Counted from the stretch's first letter, positions 33,370-46,170 are shown. The stretch: 64,000 bases of DNA from Uloborus plumipes (GCA_038373865.1 JAXGGA010002182.1:62001-126000); one strand, 5' to 3'. A program made the numbers and translations. Notes: generated by a model not told the origin, from the sequence alone.

Positions 33370-35176
33370 CATGTCAAATAAAATAAGAAATAAATTTTGC
33401 TTTCACAGCCGACATTTTAATATTTATTACTTAAGTAACTTAAACTTTTTTTAAAACTTTTCTTACAAATGCCATGGATATTGTTTTCTGTCTCACTCAC
33501 TGTTTATAAATACTGTCGATTTCTAGAAATAAAACACAGAAAACAGTCTCTTGTTTATTTCATATTTGTAACATGCGATGGTTTGCAGAAAATAAGCCAC
33601 ACAGAAGCGTTTTAGATCGTGTATCTTTTACAATACAACCTATAAAAATTCAGAAAATCAGACATGACATGACTTTCTCAAAGTATTTTGAATTATTTTT
33701 TCATACCTTACGGTAAAAAGCAAAAAAAATGTTAAAAATCTTTGAAATATCTTTTCTATTTCATTAAGGCTTAAGAAAGTAAGTACGTTGGTGCATTCAT
33801 ATTTGACTAAATATATAGTACAATATACATTTATAAAGGCAATTATAATTAGGAATGGACCGGATAGTGATTTTGCTAGATACCAGATATCCAGTGTCTC
33901 TTCGTCTAATACTTCGTAAAACTTCGTCGAATACCATACATCTGGCTCATCAGTTGCGTTCAGAACATCTTATATGTTCAATTGTTTTTTTTTATGTAAA
34001 GCTGCTTCAAAAAAATAAATGCACCATGTACCAGGTACCACTCATAATCTCTTTTAAAATGTATTATATACATTAAAAGATAATTTTTAAATCTCTATAT
34101 CTTAGTATATTGGAGTAAGAATGAAAAACTAAAATATTGTGTTTCATTCATACATGTCATTTTCTTCCAGAAGATACAAACTAGAGGCAAAAAATATTTC
34201 TGTATATATATATCCATAGTTTAAACTTAAAAATTTTCAAAAAAAAATCTAAGCTTAGTTCATTTTTTTAAACAATCACGACTGCTTTTTGCATCCACTT
34301 GACCGAAATAAAGGCCCTATGAAAACGATTAAAGTGACGACAGCAATAACGCTAGCTAACTTTAAAATTTATAAAGAGAGAGAGTAGTTTTCATCATTAT
34401 GGTTACAAGTCAACTGTGTTTTGCATTCATTTCTTCTTCAAGGTTTAACTGAAGCAGATTTTATATTAAAAAATTGGTTCCATGTGAGTAAAAAATTATG
34501 TTTCTTTAGGAAACACAAACACATCTAGGGGAGATACCAGGGTTTATACTCTTCAGGGAGAAAAAAATACAAGCACTTTTCAAGTACTTCTCAAGAGTCA
34601 CACAAGTTCGCTTTTCTACATACTAGCTTAAATTCGCACTATACATATTGTATGAAGATTTCCTTTTAGTTGAAATATAAAAATTAGGCAATGATAAAAA
34701 AGTATAGAAAAACTAAATTGCATTTTCTACAAAAAGCGACATTAAATAAAAGATCTACTCTTTCGAAAATGTCTAAAAAGTTCGTTGTAGAGAGGAGCTA
34801 ATCACAAGAGGCTCAATTATGCAACTTTCACACTAAGTAGATTTTCAAGAAACAACAGGCTTAAATTTAAAAAAATTAAAAAATAACTGCATGATTACAA
34901 GGTTATGAATGCTTTGAACTTTCAAAGAAAAAAAAACAAATATGTAAGTTTTGCGGCGTAATCCGGGTGGGGGGGGGGGGGGTTAGCCTTTCAAAAGAAC
35001 TTGGTTCTGACACATTTCCAATTCTAATAGAGTATTTTTAACAAATACAAAGTGAGGTTATGACCCAAAACCATACATAGAAAGTAATTTTTGGCTACAC
35101 TACTGCCTAAGTTTTAAAATTTTCAAAGTCTGGATATCGTTTAGAAGTATTCTAAGAATGCAAATCGTTTCTTTAT
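33370..35176. other. No gene seen
   Basis: AT-rich. It contains an 18-bp G-run near 34968-34983 and a hAT-like start (AGGAATGGACCGGAT near 33852) with no partner found. No supported coding sequence. Confidence 0.4.
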
Positions 35177-36775
35177 CAGGGGTCTGGCCAGAAGAAATTC
35201 GGGTCTGTTAACGGACCCTTCACAAAAATATGATCAAGCAAAACGGATACTTCACAAAAATACAATCAGACTAAAAGGACCCTTCACAAAAATCCCATCA
35301 AGCAAAACAGACCCTTCACAAAATGCTAATCAAAGAAATCTGACGTTTCACACATTATTCATACTAAAAGCAAATCTGAAATCAAAATAACGCATAGCAT
35401 ATTTCTGTGTAAAAGTTTTGGGTCTTTTCTGAAGTTAAAGAAGGGAATCGCTTATCCACCAATTTTGCGAAAAAATAAAAAAAAATCCGAACTTCCTACC
35501 TGCGATGCTTGGGCAAGTGATAAATCTAAAATGTAAAATGTAACACTTTTTGTTAGTTTCTTTTAAAGAAATTAACAGCTTAAAAAAGGTAGTTGTTTTG
35601 CTTTAATAGTTCTGCTTGTGTGTTTTATAATATGTAAATCAAAATGGTTTGTTGCCAGTGGCGTACCGTACGCAGACAAAGCGTTTCAGGGGGGGGGGGC
35701 TGAGTTGAGACATTTAGAGATGGGGGGGGGGGCATCTTATAATATGTAGTTAAGTAAAGTAAACGTCTGAAATTTGTGATATCAATGCTAATTTAATGTG
35801 ATAAAAAGCTGAAGGTGGGTCTGTCTAAGATTCGCGTAACGCCAAAACCGTTTGATCAATTTTCTTAAAATATGGCACAAAATTAGTTTGTAGCAAGGGT
35901 GTGTGCGTCTCGAAGCGTTTTTTCAAGAATTCGATTTTGTTCGTTTTCTATTCCAAATTCAAGCTCATTTTTCATATAAATGTGATGAAATGGAGAAGAA
36001 ATATTTCATATACATTTTCAAATTTTATGTCATTTGAACGCTTAGAATTTTCTGCTAAAAATTATATCAATTAGAAGTTTCAACGAGCATTATAAGAGCT
36101 GTAATATTTTTTTTATAATACCGGAAATTCAAGGCTTACCGTGAGCAAAGCAAGCCAAACGATTCTAAAATGGTTAAGCTCAAGAATAAAATTTGAAAAT
36201 CAAAATGAAATTAATTATTTTATCAACGGAAATTAACTTTTTATGTTGCTACCATGGTTACGTTTTTGTACTTTTTTTGTTTCGCTCTTTCTCCCTTAAT
36301 AATTTTCAAAATGTATTTGTTTTCGTAGCAATCCAAACTCCTTGCCTTATTAAAATGAGTTATTTAACTGTTGGAGAAAATCGTCTGTTTTTATTTTCTC
36401 AGTTTTTAATTAAAACTCGGTAAATTATTATAAAACTATCATATAAATTGCGATATTGCAACGTTCTTTTCCAAAATGCTTCATTTCGTAAAATGTATTG
36501 TATTGTTTTTAAAGCTAGAAAAGAAACTTGATCCTCTTCTTTTAAACTTTGGTAAGATTTCTGTTGGTTTCTGAAAGCAACAATATTGTTCTTATTTTCT
36601 CTTTTGGCTTATTTTTATCACTTTTAAGGAATTATAGTTGAATTATAACTAAAATAGAGTATTCTTTCTGCTATATTAATTATTTAACAAATGACCTTCT
36701 AATTTTATACTACGGGCAAATCAGTGGAGGTAACGCTAGTGCGTCTATAAAAAGGTAAAATCGTTTTGATGAAAA

Positions 36776-36859
36776 CAGAAATTGATAAAAATAAAGTTTG
36801 AAATCTTTTCTTTACTGCAGTAAAGAAAAAATTTCAAACTTTATTTTTATCATTTTCTG
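36776..36859. repeat. 84-bp loop-less palindrome
   Basis: Left arm 36776-36817 (starting cagaaattgataaaaataa) and right arm 36818-36859 pair at about 40 of 42 positions with no loop; the centre is ACTG|CAGT. Immediately followed by another palindrome. Confidence 0.85.
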
Positions 36860-36904
36860 TGATTTAAGAACATCTCCGTCATGACGGAGATGTTTTTGAA
36901 TCAC
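36859..36904. repeat. 46-bp palindrome adjoining the 84-bp one
   Basis: The arm GTGATTTAAGAACATCTCCG (plus TCA) pairs with its reverse complement at 21 of 23 positions; the centre is GTCA|TGAC. It begins at the last base of the preceding palindrome, so the two hairpins are contiguous. Confidence 0.85.
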
Positions 36905-37891
36905 ATGCTTGCAATATTTTGGAAAATTTGGGCTTTAATATCGTTAATTTTACTATTGTTCCTAATACTGGGTTTCAATCATCTTTTTTAAATGTAATTT
37001 AAATAGCTATATGAATGAACAAACATTGATCGATGTTTCTAAAACATGTATTTGCAATAAAAATGAACAAAATTGAATTACGTAAAATAATCATAAACAT
37101 GATGTACATTAAAATAAATGAATCAAAACCTGAAAAAAAAATCCTTTTTCTTACTTTCTTTTAAGTTTGTCTAATACTCAATTATTTGATCTGAAAACTC
37201 TTTTTGACATTGCGACTTTAAAAAGATAGGAAAGAAAACAAATGTGAAAGCTTAAATACAAAAAATTCGCTTTGAAAATTTCTGAGGGGGCTGCAGCCCT
37301 ATCAGCCACACCCCCACTGCTTGTTGCGATGTTGCTGTTATAGATTTCTCTGGAAATGCAGAGTAAGGATTTTTCTTACTGCTTTTGACTTAAACAAAAA
37401 ATGAAATAAGCAATTATATGGGAAGGGAAATGAACTTAGAGCTGTTGGAGAAAAATGGGATTGCTTCTGGTAGAGTGATCAGCTATTTAAAATTATCGCC
37501 ATCTGACCTCTTTGGAGTGAGGTTTTAACCTTATTTTAGCAGAAAAATTATGTTTTTTTTTTTTTTTTAATGCTTACAAGGGTGGTGTTTTGGTTATATT
37601 CAGGAATTAATGTATTTTTTTCTGTTAATATTGGAAGTTCGGTATTGTCTGTTTTGCTACGTCTCCCCACTATATGTTTTTCCTCCAAATTTTTGGCGAA
37701 TATGTCGGTGATTATTAATGTAATTCTAAAATTATTTGACTTTAATAAATTATTTATTTGCTGTTTTTATACTTCTGATGTTTTCATTTTGAAAACTGCG
37801 ATCTCTGCATCCACTAGGAAAATCAAATTTTACTTATTTTTTGAGCTTGGTAAAAAATTTTTACAACTGCATTTTAAAGGTCTATGATAAG

Positions 37892-39242
37892 CAGGGTTGC
37901 CAGACGTCCCGGATTTCAAGGGACCATCCCGTTTTTTGAAAAACTGTCCCGCGTCCCGGGGAACCTTGATACGGGACGGCTAAAGTCCCGTATTTTAAGC
38001 TAGGGGCAACATTTTACAAAACGAAACATTTATTTTAAGAAAAAAAATATAATTAAGTGAAAAATGAAATAGAGTAATAAGAAAATTGATGGAATTATTT
38101 TTTTTTTGTTCTAAAGTGTAAGGTTTCTGTTTAGTGTAAAGTGTTCTGTTTAGTAAGAGCAGAAATCATTGCCACAGTTCATTCAACAAAGGTGTAGTTC
38201 ATTGTAAAAGTGGTGTAGCCATTTGTAAATGATTTTACTATGCCTTATTCTTATTATATAAAGCCCTTCATAATTATTTCCTTGTGAAAACAGTATTAGT
38301 GCTCAGCTAGCTACGTACTAGTCACTAGATATTTATCTTTTGAGATGCGCTTTGCTTCGCTTTTAAGCTAAAAGATGAAACTAAATATTATTCCTTTTAG
38401 CAAACAAATATATATTTTAAAGATATGAAGATACACAATTTTTACAATGAATGACATAAATATGAATTGCAATGAGCTTTACTGTAAACCTAAAGGCACA
38501 CCAAAACTTTGAATGAATTATTGCAGAAGTAAAATCAAGTAGCAGATGTGATTGGGGAAAATGCCGACATTGCGTTGGAATAATTTTTATGTTATAATAT
38601 TTTTTAAAAAACTAGCTATTTTTCTAAAGATATTAAATACTGAATTTTTATTTATTTTAGGTCAACTTCTTATAGTTCAAGTAGTAAGGTTTAATACTAT
38701 GTTTGCTCAATTGTAATAAAAAATTTTGTTAGTGACTCATTAAAATTATTTTGCTCGTATTCGAATTTCCTCATTGATACGTCTCGCATTTCGAAAAAGT
38801 ACATATTAAAAATTAGTCATCAACAGAAACGGGCAGATCTGTCATTTAGGGATTAGTGGGTTTGGGATCAATTGCTCCATTTCCTGGTTTTGGGAAATTA
38901 ATGAATTAACATGGAGTGGTTTATGCTGTTTTTTGGTAAAATTCGAACTGATGGACCTGCCACAGAAAAAAGAGGCTTAATAACAGAGTAATACGAACTT
39001 TCAAAATATATAGTGCTGAAACTTTTCCCACTAATTTTCATGGAGAAAAATAACTATGCAATGGTAAAAAATGTAGTTTTTTTTTCACATGCTTATTGTA
39101 TTCTTTTTTCATGTATTTTTATGAGAAACGTTTGGTATTAGAGTCAAGATCGTAAAATTTCAACTTTTAGACTTCACTCCCCCCCTCCCCATTCTCTAAG
39201 AAGACTGTCCCGTATTTTGAGTTTTTAAATCTGGCAACCCTG
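37892..39242. mobile_element. hAT insertion 2 inside element A, exact 8-bp duplication
   Basis: The left end is CAGGGTTGCCAGACGTCCCG; the right, read inward, is CAGGGTTGCCAGATTTAAAA. The flanks ATGATAAG (37884-37891) and ATGATAAG (39243-39250) are identical. Several GTCCCG units lie inside the left end (37910-37990) and one inside the right (39206-39212). 1351 bp, no transposase. Confidence 0.9.
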
Positions 39243-40389
39243 ATGATAAGCATATTGTTGAAGTCTGTTAATACAATTAATGCAAAAATAAAATGAAACG
39301 ATCCATTCAGCGTTTTACATTAGACTCATAAAAGAACAGCTAATTTTGCTTTAATTATTTAATTAAATTAATTCTTTGATATTCCGTTTTTATGCTTTTG
39401 AAAACTGCAATCTCTTTGCATCCGCTATAGGAATCGAATTTTTCGCATTTTTTATGTTTAATACGCTTTTTTAAGAGGAAAATAAATGAAATTTATTTTT
39501 ATTTTTTATTAAATTCAATTTTTTTTTTTTTCAGAAATTGTTTGATTTTCACAAAATTATAGAGTTTTTCACAAAAAACGGACCCTGTGAAAAATCCTGG
39601 ACAGACCCCTATTTATACCCATGTATTAGTTATCTAAGGAATCTATTATTTGGGTATTTTCCATTGATCGTTACTCCCTTCTAACAAGCGTTACCTTTCA
39701 AAGTAACTCAAATGAAAAGGTTAACATTCATGAAATTTTCTAATAATTCTTTAATCAAAAAATACACTACTGAAAAGTTGCATAGTTTCATACTTTAAAA
39801 AATAATGTGCAACTAATGGGTAACACTCATATGAGCGTTTATAAAAATATTCATAGTATATTGAATTGTACATTCCAAGATACAACAATTAAAGAATAAA
39901 ACTATACAGCTTTAGAATTGGGGTAAGAAGAAACAAATAGGGCCTCCTTACAACTATTGCTAACTGCATTAGAGAAAAATTTTGCAGAAAAAGCATGATT
40001 ATTCCCATGGGGCTACATATGAGATAAATAAGGACACAAACTCGTCTAAAATTACAAATGTTTGATAAGCAGTTCGGGAAAATTTATTGCAGTTTGTTAC
40101 AATAACACATATTACTTCTCTCTTTAACGAACATAGAATAAACCTGTTGCTTGAAAGCATACAAAACTGACAGTCGTACTTTCTAGTCAGGGTACAGAAA
40201 TTTCCATTACTTGAGAAACAAAGTAATAGAAAAAGGCTATTATTTTAGAACCAGAACAAAATGCACTGGACGTAATAGATTTTATTAACATAAAATGCAC
40301 AGAAAACGTCTGGACGCCAAACTGTCAATTGCTTTGAAAATCACCCCCAAGAAGAACACAATATTTCTTAAAATATTAAAATAAAAGAT

Positions 40390-40870
40390 AAAACCAGCAT
40401 ATCTGGTGAAGCACATGTCAAAACAGTTTCCAATCGCCAAAAATGTTAAAAGATTTACAAGATACAAAAGGATTGAAGCCTCAAACATGGGAAGCAAATT
40501 TTCAAGGTTGGAATGTTTTCCAAAGATATTTTTTAATTATTTTCAAAAATTAAGCAGAAAATATGCTAACCAGAAGTAATATAAGTAGAAGTAACATTCG
40601 GTTGAAAAAAAAATATTAAAAGATTTACAAGATGTGCAGATTGAAATCTCAAACGCGAGAAGCAATTTTCGGTCAAGTTCGAGTAAGCTCAATGTTGCCT
40701 AGGTTCTACTAATAAGTTCCTTAATTATCTACAGAAATTAAACATAAAAAAGGCCAATCTAAGGTGTTTATACATCAAAATAACTTCCAACTGTGAAAAA
40801 TATCAAAATATTCACAAGATACAAAAGGATTAAAATCTGTAACATGAAAAGAATTTTTGCGACCCTGAAT
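40390..40870. repeat. Degenerate tandem repeat, about 170-190 bp, three units
   Basis: The block ATGTTAAAAGATTTACAAG plus ATACAAAAGGATTGAAG and CTCAAACATGGGAAGCAA at about 40442 recurs as ATATTAAAAGATTTACAAG (about 40612) and as ATCAAAATATTCACAAGATA (about 40802). CAGTTTCCAATCG/AACTTCCAACTG lead-ins and TTTTAATTATTTTCAAAAAT/CTTAATTATCTACAGAAATT spacers also repeat. Units are diverged. Confidence 0.55.
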
Positions 40871-41016
40871 GTTCAAAACGAACAAAAAATCAAAAAATGG
40901 TGATAATGAAATCTTTTTGAACAATTTCAAGCGTAATGAAATAATTATTGGAAGAATAAATGGATCAAGTAACCTTCAAAATTTTTTCAAGGTTTCCAAA
41001 CTTTTTCAAGCACTTT

Positions 41017-41737
41017 TAAGGTAGTAGTCTGGTAACTTATGCCTATTTTCATGACTTCTTTGGAGAGTGGTTTCTAATAGGAAAATAAAAATGAATCATC
41101 TTGAATATTAAGAGTGTTTCTATTTACATATTTAAAATATTTAAAAAAATTATTTGGAAAAATTTAATAGTTTATTGCTACAATTATTGTCGCTCGAAGT
41201 TGGAACCTCAAAAAAAAAAATAAATAAACGTGGGTGGACCGGGTGATTTTGGCTCTTGATGTTATCTGAAATTGAATATTCTTGATTATTCTTAATCTAT
41301 AGACATGTCATTCAGGTCGGAACTACTGAAGTTAAATTTCAAGGGTAAATAACAAAATGGCGGACTTTAAAAAAAAGAAAAAACTTTTATTTTAGCAAAG
41401 AAAGGGAAGTTGTAAAATAAAAAGTTAGGGATGAAAAAAATTCTCGTTAGTACCAACGAGAACTATTAGTGTGTAGAACAGCCTGTTAAAATTTGAAAGC
41501 AATCGGTTCAGTAGAAAAAAAGTTAGGACCCGGGCGGACCAAAAAAAACAATGTTTTGAGAAAAACGCGTTTAAAGTTCAACAACAAACTCTGAGGCGCT
41601 CTAGGAAACTCGTTATAACTCTCCAAATATTTCGAATTTGTCTGAAATTTTCACAGTAAATTCTCAAGACACATTGTACTTTCAAATTAAGCAAAAAGAA
41701 TTTTTTCAATTTTTTGAACCCAAGTTACCAGACCTTA
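41017..41737. mobile_element. hAT-like MITE (TAAGGTCTGGTAACTT ends)
   Basis: Left end TAAGGTAGTAGTCTGGTAAC; right, read inward, TAAGGTCTGGTAACTTGGG. The left end has a 5-bp GTAGT insertion relative to the right. Flanking octamers AGCACTTT (41009-41016) and AGCATTTG (41738-41745) agree at 6 of 8. 721 bp, no coding. Confidence 0.6.
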
Positions 41738-41745
41738 AGCATTTG

Positions 41746-43388
41746 AAAATGAACACTTAGTTTTTCAAGGTTTTCAAGGAGCGTACTACGAACCATGGAT
41801 ACAGACTACCATTTTACAGATGGGGGTCATTTTTACATATATGTTTGAAACTGCTTGGGTGATAAAAAGCACCAAATCAGTCAGGACGTCTCATCTGGCA
41901 AATATGTTACTAACATGAGCAATGAAAAATGTAGCATAATAAAAATTTGTAATTCATGAATTAAAAAAAACTGTTGCAATTTATTTTATTCATAAAGCAG
42001 TGCATAGATGATGTTGTTGAGGATTTAGAGTGGACAATTAAATAAAAAAGTAGCAAAAGAGTTCAATCATTTTTTTAACATAAAAAAAAGCACTATGAAA
42101 TTAAACTATCAGCAGATTTTCTTATTCTTTTTTTAAGAATAAAGATCTCAGTTAATAGCAGCTCAATATTAAAATTTTCTAGAAGAAAGTATTGCCTTGA
42201 AAATGTCTGAATTTAACGGAAGGCCTTTGGAAGTTATTCTAAGATAGAGAGTTACTACCTCATGAAATATTCTTTTCCAGTTGTTTTTTTTTTTGCTTGT
42301 TTCTTTTCATATACTTGCTAACCTTTAACAGGAAAAAAAAACAGTAGATTTCACTAAATGGGGATATATTGTGGGGCAGGTTTTTTAATTTTTTTTTTTT
42401 TTTTTTGGTTTTTAAAAATCTTTCGATGAAATGAATGAGTGAATTAATAAACAAATGAATAGTTTAAGATAATTATTATCTGAAGAAATATAAATGAATT
42501 AATTAAAAAATTAAGATTTAAGTGATGTAATAAAAGATTAAATTTAATATGACATTAACCATTTTACTTTGCCTGCATGAGTTTGACTAATTCTATAAAG
42601 TATTTTTAGTTTAAAATATGCTTAGTCTTAAATAAATGCATACTTAGCCAAATATTAGTAGGGTTTAATTAATATTTGAAAGATTAACAGAAGACTTCTA
42701 TCATTTTGTAACAACAAAAACAATTTTGGACTTGCAGCAACATTTTGAAAACTTATTATCCAATCTTCAAAATTGCTCGTTTATGCTTTGATCTTTACTT
42801 CTTTTACTGACTGGAATAGATTACATGTATTGCTAATACACGTTGGATGGTATCGTGGAAAACAAACTAAATTTTTCATCATTTCATTTTGCCCCACATT
42901 CTATATTTAACTTCGGAATTAAAATTTTCGAGAAAGCGTTCATCCTGCAACAACTATACACTAACTAAAAAAATATCTGTTCCTTTTCTTTTTCATTTGT
43001 AATTTGTTTATTTCATCCTACATACTATAATGCAAATCTTCTTTTTTTAATTGGATAATAAAAAAAAGTTTTTACTGTGCCTGTATAAAGAAGAGTTAAT
43101 CAAAATTAAAACAACCTAAATTAATCCAAAAACTAAAATTTTTAATGAGATAATTATGTATTTTAAAAATGAGTTTAAAAGAAAACAACAAAATGAAAGG
43201 TTCATAACTTTGAAATATACCATACCATATTTAAGGAAAAATAAAAATGCTAAAAAATAGCGTCATTAAGAGAAATGAATTTAAGAGCTATTCAATATGA
43301 CGTTTTTTCCTTTTTTTGTACTAACATTTTAGCAATATATTGCATAACAGTTTAACAAAGCAAAAAGTTTTACAATGCAGCAATATTT
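41746..43388. other. No gene seen
   Basis: Very AT-rich with homopolymer runs (for example the T-run at 42390-42405). The short open frame on the minus strand at 42260-42454 is low complexity. Confidence 0.4.
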
Positions 43389-43564
43389 TTATGTTTTAAA
43401 GTTTTTTTTTTTTTTTTGATTTATTCTAATGAGGCTGCGTTTGCACAAAGCTTCTGATGTTGCATTCATTCTTTCACGTAGCATTACCATCGGTAAACGT
43501 GTACTCAAGAGATCTTTACCATTCTGGACAATCATGTGACATGGACGCTGTTGCTTTTCTGCAC
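43389..43564 (-). CDS. Possible terminal exon of an unrecognised gene
   Basis: On the minus strand a plausible splice acceptor (GTTTATTTTCTAG, cut after 43565) leads into an open stretch of about 58 codons ending in a stop at 43389. Readable parts are AEKQQRPCHMIVQNGKDLLS, then TRLPMVMLRERMNATSEALC. GC content and amino-acid mix are more gene-like than the surroundings, and it lies outside every repeat I delimited. I do not recognise the protein. The open frame continues upstream through the acceptor to 43622, so splicing is not proven. It could equally be the 3' end of an unidentified transposon gene. Confidence 0.25.
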
Positions 43565-43671
43565 CTAGAAAATAAACCAACTGGAGGCAGGTTCGTAGCT
43601 GTGCCTTAAGAGATAAGCACACTCTCGGCGAATTTTTTAATGTTAAATTTTAATATTTCGTTTTAGACATG

Positions 43672-45282
43672 CAGGGCTATGTTTAGGATTTTTCACAGGG
43701 TCAGTGTTTTGGGAAAAACAAAATAATTTTGTGAAAAATCAAATAATTATATGAAAATCAAACACTTTTGAAAAAAAATCAATTTAATAAATACAGTAAT
43801 CTATTCGGCCAGGGGTGCAAATTGCACCATTGAAATTTTTAGCTGGGAGCTCTTGTAACCTCCCCGATGTGTCAGTCTCTTTTCCAAAGCATATTATGTT
43901 AAATTATACTAAATATAAACTAAAGATCTTACAATAATTGTGAAAAAAAAATTGATTTGTTTCACTTTCTGTTAGCAGAAACTCTTAAAAAATACGGGAT
44001 TTCATTTAAAATTTTTGAATTAAAATTAATTTCATTTATATTCCTCTTAAAAAAGCGTATTAAACATCAGAAATGCAAAAAATTCGATTCCTGTACCCTG
44101 TAGCGGATGCAAAGATATTGCAGTTTTCAAAGTGATGACATCAAAAGCCTAAAAACGGCATATAAAAGAATTTATTTTGATAATTTTTTTTTTTTTAATT
44201 GCGTGTCATAGGTTTATGATAAACACATTATTTATTTTGCTTTAAAACATTTTGAAGTATGATCAGAACAAAAAATACGGCAAACTTTCATTCATTTGCC
44301 TCCTAATAAAGAGTCATTAGCTTGAAAAATAAGTAAAATTCGATTTTCATATCGGACGCAAAGAGATCGCATTTTTCAAAATGAAAGCATCAAAAATATA
44401 AAAACAGTAAATCAAATAATTTTAGAATTACATTTCATCAGATCTATATGATGAATGTTATGAATAATCACCGACATTTCGCCAAAAATTCGGAGGAAAA
44501 ATATTGAAGTAGAGAGATGTAGCAAAACGCACAATACCGGATTTCCAATATTAACAGACGAAAAAATACATTAATTCCTGAATATAACCAAATCATCACC
44601 CCTGTAAGCATTATAAAAAAAATGCAGATAATTGTCTGCCAAAATAAGGTCAAAAGACGTCACTTGGCGTAAATAGCTGGTCACTATATCAGAAGAAATC
44701 CCATTTTTTTCTCCAACCCTAGCTATCTGTTTGCAGTTCAAAGTTCATTTTGCAAATAATTGGCTATTATTATTGTTATTTAAATTTTGTTTAAGGCATG
44801 AGCAGGGAGAAAAATCCTTGCCCTGCCATTTCCAGAGAAATCTATAACAGCAACATTGCAGCAAGCCATTTTGATTTGCATATGATAAAACAAACAAGCA
44901 GAACTATTAAAGCAAAACAACTACATTTTCTAAGTTGTTAATTTCTTTTTAAAAAAAACAACAAAAAGTGCTACATTTTAAATTAAAGATTTATCCCTTG
45001 CTTGCCCAAGCATCACAGACAGGAAGGGTGCCAACTTTTTTTTCCTCTTTTTTCGTAAAATTAGCGAATAAGCGATTGCCTGACTTCAAAAAAGGTCAAA
45101 AAATTATAGGCTTTTACACGAAAATATGCTATGCTAAATATGCTATGCGTTATTTGGATTTTAGATTTGTTTTTTGAATGAATAATTTGTGAAATGTCAG
45201 CATTTTGTGAAGGGTTCGTTTGGCTTGATAGGATTTTTGTGAAGGGTCCATTAACGGACTCGAACTTCCTCTGGCCAGACCG
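43672..45282 (-). mobile_element. Element B: inverted, uninterrupted copy of element A
   Basis: Homologous in reverse to 35177-39611 without its nested hATs. The end near 45282 reads inward TCTGGCCAGAGGAAG and CCGTTAATGGACCCTTCACAA; the end near 43672 reads CAGGGCTATGTTTAGGATTT and TTCACAGGGTCAG. GACATG flanks both sides (43666-43671 and 45283-45288). It supplies the empty site for hAT insertion 1 at about 44860-44870. Non-coding; 1611 bp. Confidence 0.75.
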
Positions 45283-45288
45283 GACATG

Positions 45289-46170
45289 TTAAATACAGTG
45301 CGCAGAATGCAAAATGCTCCTGACACCAGTCTTCCGTAAAACGACCTTCTGAATTCAAATAATGACAAGAGGTTTCTTGCATCACTTTTTAGAAATAGAC
45401 GAGGAATTATACGAGGGGCATTTTTCTACAATTTTACGGCCATTGTTTTAATTTGGAGATGAAAGGAGCAATATGACAAATTTCTTCATGTTTTCCTTTT
45501 GAACCTGAAACGTTCTGTAGTCCCTCTTTCAAATTGGCGGTCAGCCAACGTCTCACGTCACGGGACTTGCTCACCACCCCCAAAGGCACGATAATAGAGC
45601 CATCTATTAAGTGTCAGGGAAACTAATATGTGGTGTACGGATGTGTGTCCCTAGCGGGGTTTGAGCCAAGGAATTTCTTAATGTAACCCAGTTACTTTAT
45701 TTACTGAGGCAAAAGGACTTTAAAACTAGGGAGAAATTTTATATTACGTGCTCTCGAATGTACGCCACACTTTTCGCAATTCATGATTGCGAAAAACATA
45801 ATTTGAATTCGAAATGTCAAAATTAATTTTTTTATCTTAATTCTTCTTTTCATTTCTTTACACTCTGAACGAATTTTCGGATATGTGGCTTATATGAGTT
45901 AAGTCAATACTCTAGCTTTACAGCAAAAATAAATTCAAAAAAAAGTCGAAAAAACAGAAAAAGATAATTTTGATGGTGCTAAAAAAATTTTGGGGAAAAC
46001 CCCCCAAGGTTTCCTTTTTGCTTCAAATTTTTATGTTTTTGAGCTGTCCACCCCTCTAATTCTTCAGAGAAAAGATAACAGGTGATATAATGCACCTTTC
46101 CCCAAAAATAAAATAATGCCTAAGTTGTCGAAAAGTGAATAAAAAGGAGTGGGGGGGGGGGGGAATAAAG
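45289..46170. other. No gene seen
   Basis: No supported coding sequence; ends in a G-run (46151-46163) that adjoins the next repeat. Confidence 0.4.

Larger units (their letters stand above)
35656..37319. mobile_element. hAT insertion 1 inside element A (CAGTGGCGTACC end)
   Basis: The left end is CAGTGGCGTACCGTACGCAG; the right, read inward, is CAGTGGGGGTGTGGCTGATA. Octamers TTTGTTGC (35648-35655) and CTTGTTGC (37320-37327) flank it at 7 of 8 identity. The inverted copy of the host element has a single CTTGCTGC at the same place, a natural empty site. G-runs lie just inside the left end (35689 and 35724 regions). 1664 bp, no transposase recognised. A pair of palindromes lies inside. Confidence 0.85.
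35177..39611 (+). mobile_element. Element A: 1.4-kb DNA element carrying two nested hATs
   Basis: The left end is CAGGGGTCTGGCCAGAAGAA; the right, read inward, is TAGGGGTCTGTCCAGGATTT. TTTAT precedes the left end and follows the right end. Inside the left end four or five units of GGACCCTTCACAAAAATxxxATCAAGC repeat (35210-35325). Removing the hATs at 35656-37319 and 37892-39242 leaves about 1.4 kb, matching an inverted copy at 43672-45282 along its length, including the segments at about 35400-35650 and 37320-37880. No coding function; open frames in it (for example 37570-37887) are non-coding readings. Superfamily unresolved, hAT-like ends. Confidence 0.7.

Noticed and set aside
37570..37887. 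105-codon hydrophobic frame as a membrane protein
   Set aside because: The homologous sequence in the inverted copy (about 44468-44653) is broken, and the region is part of a non-coding mobile element.
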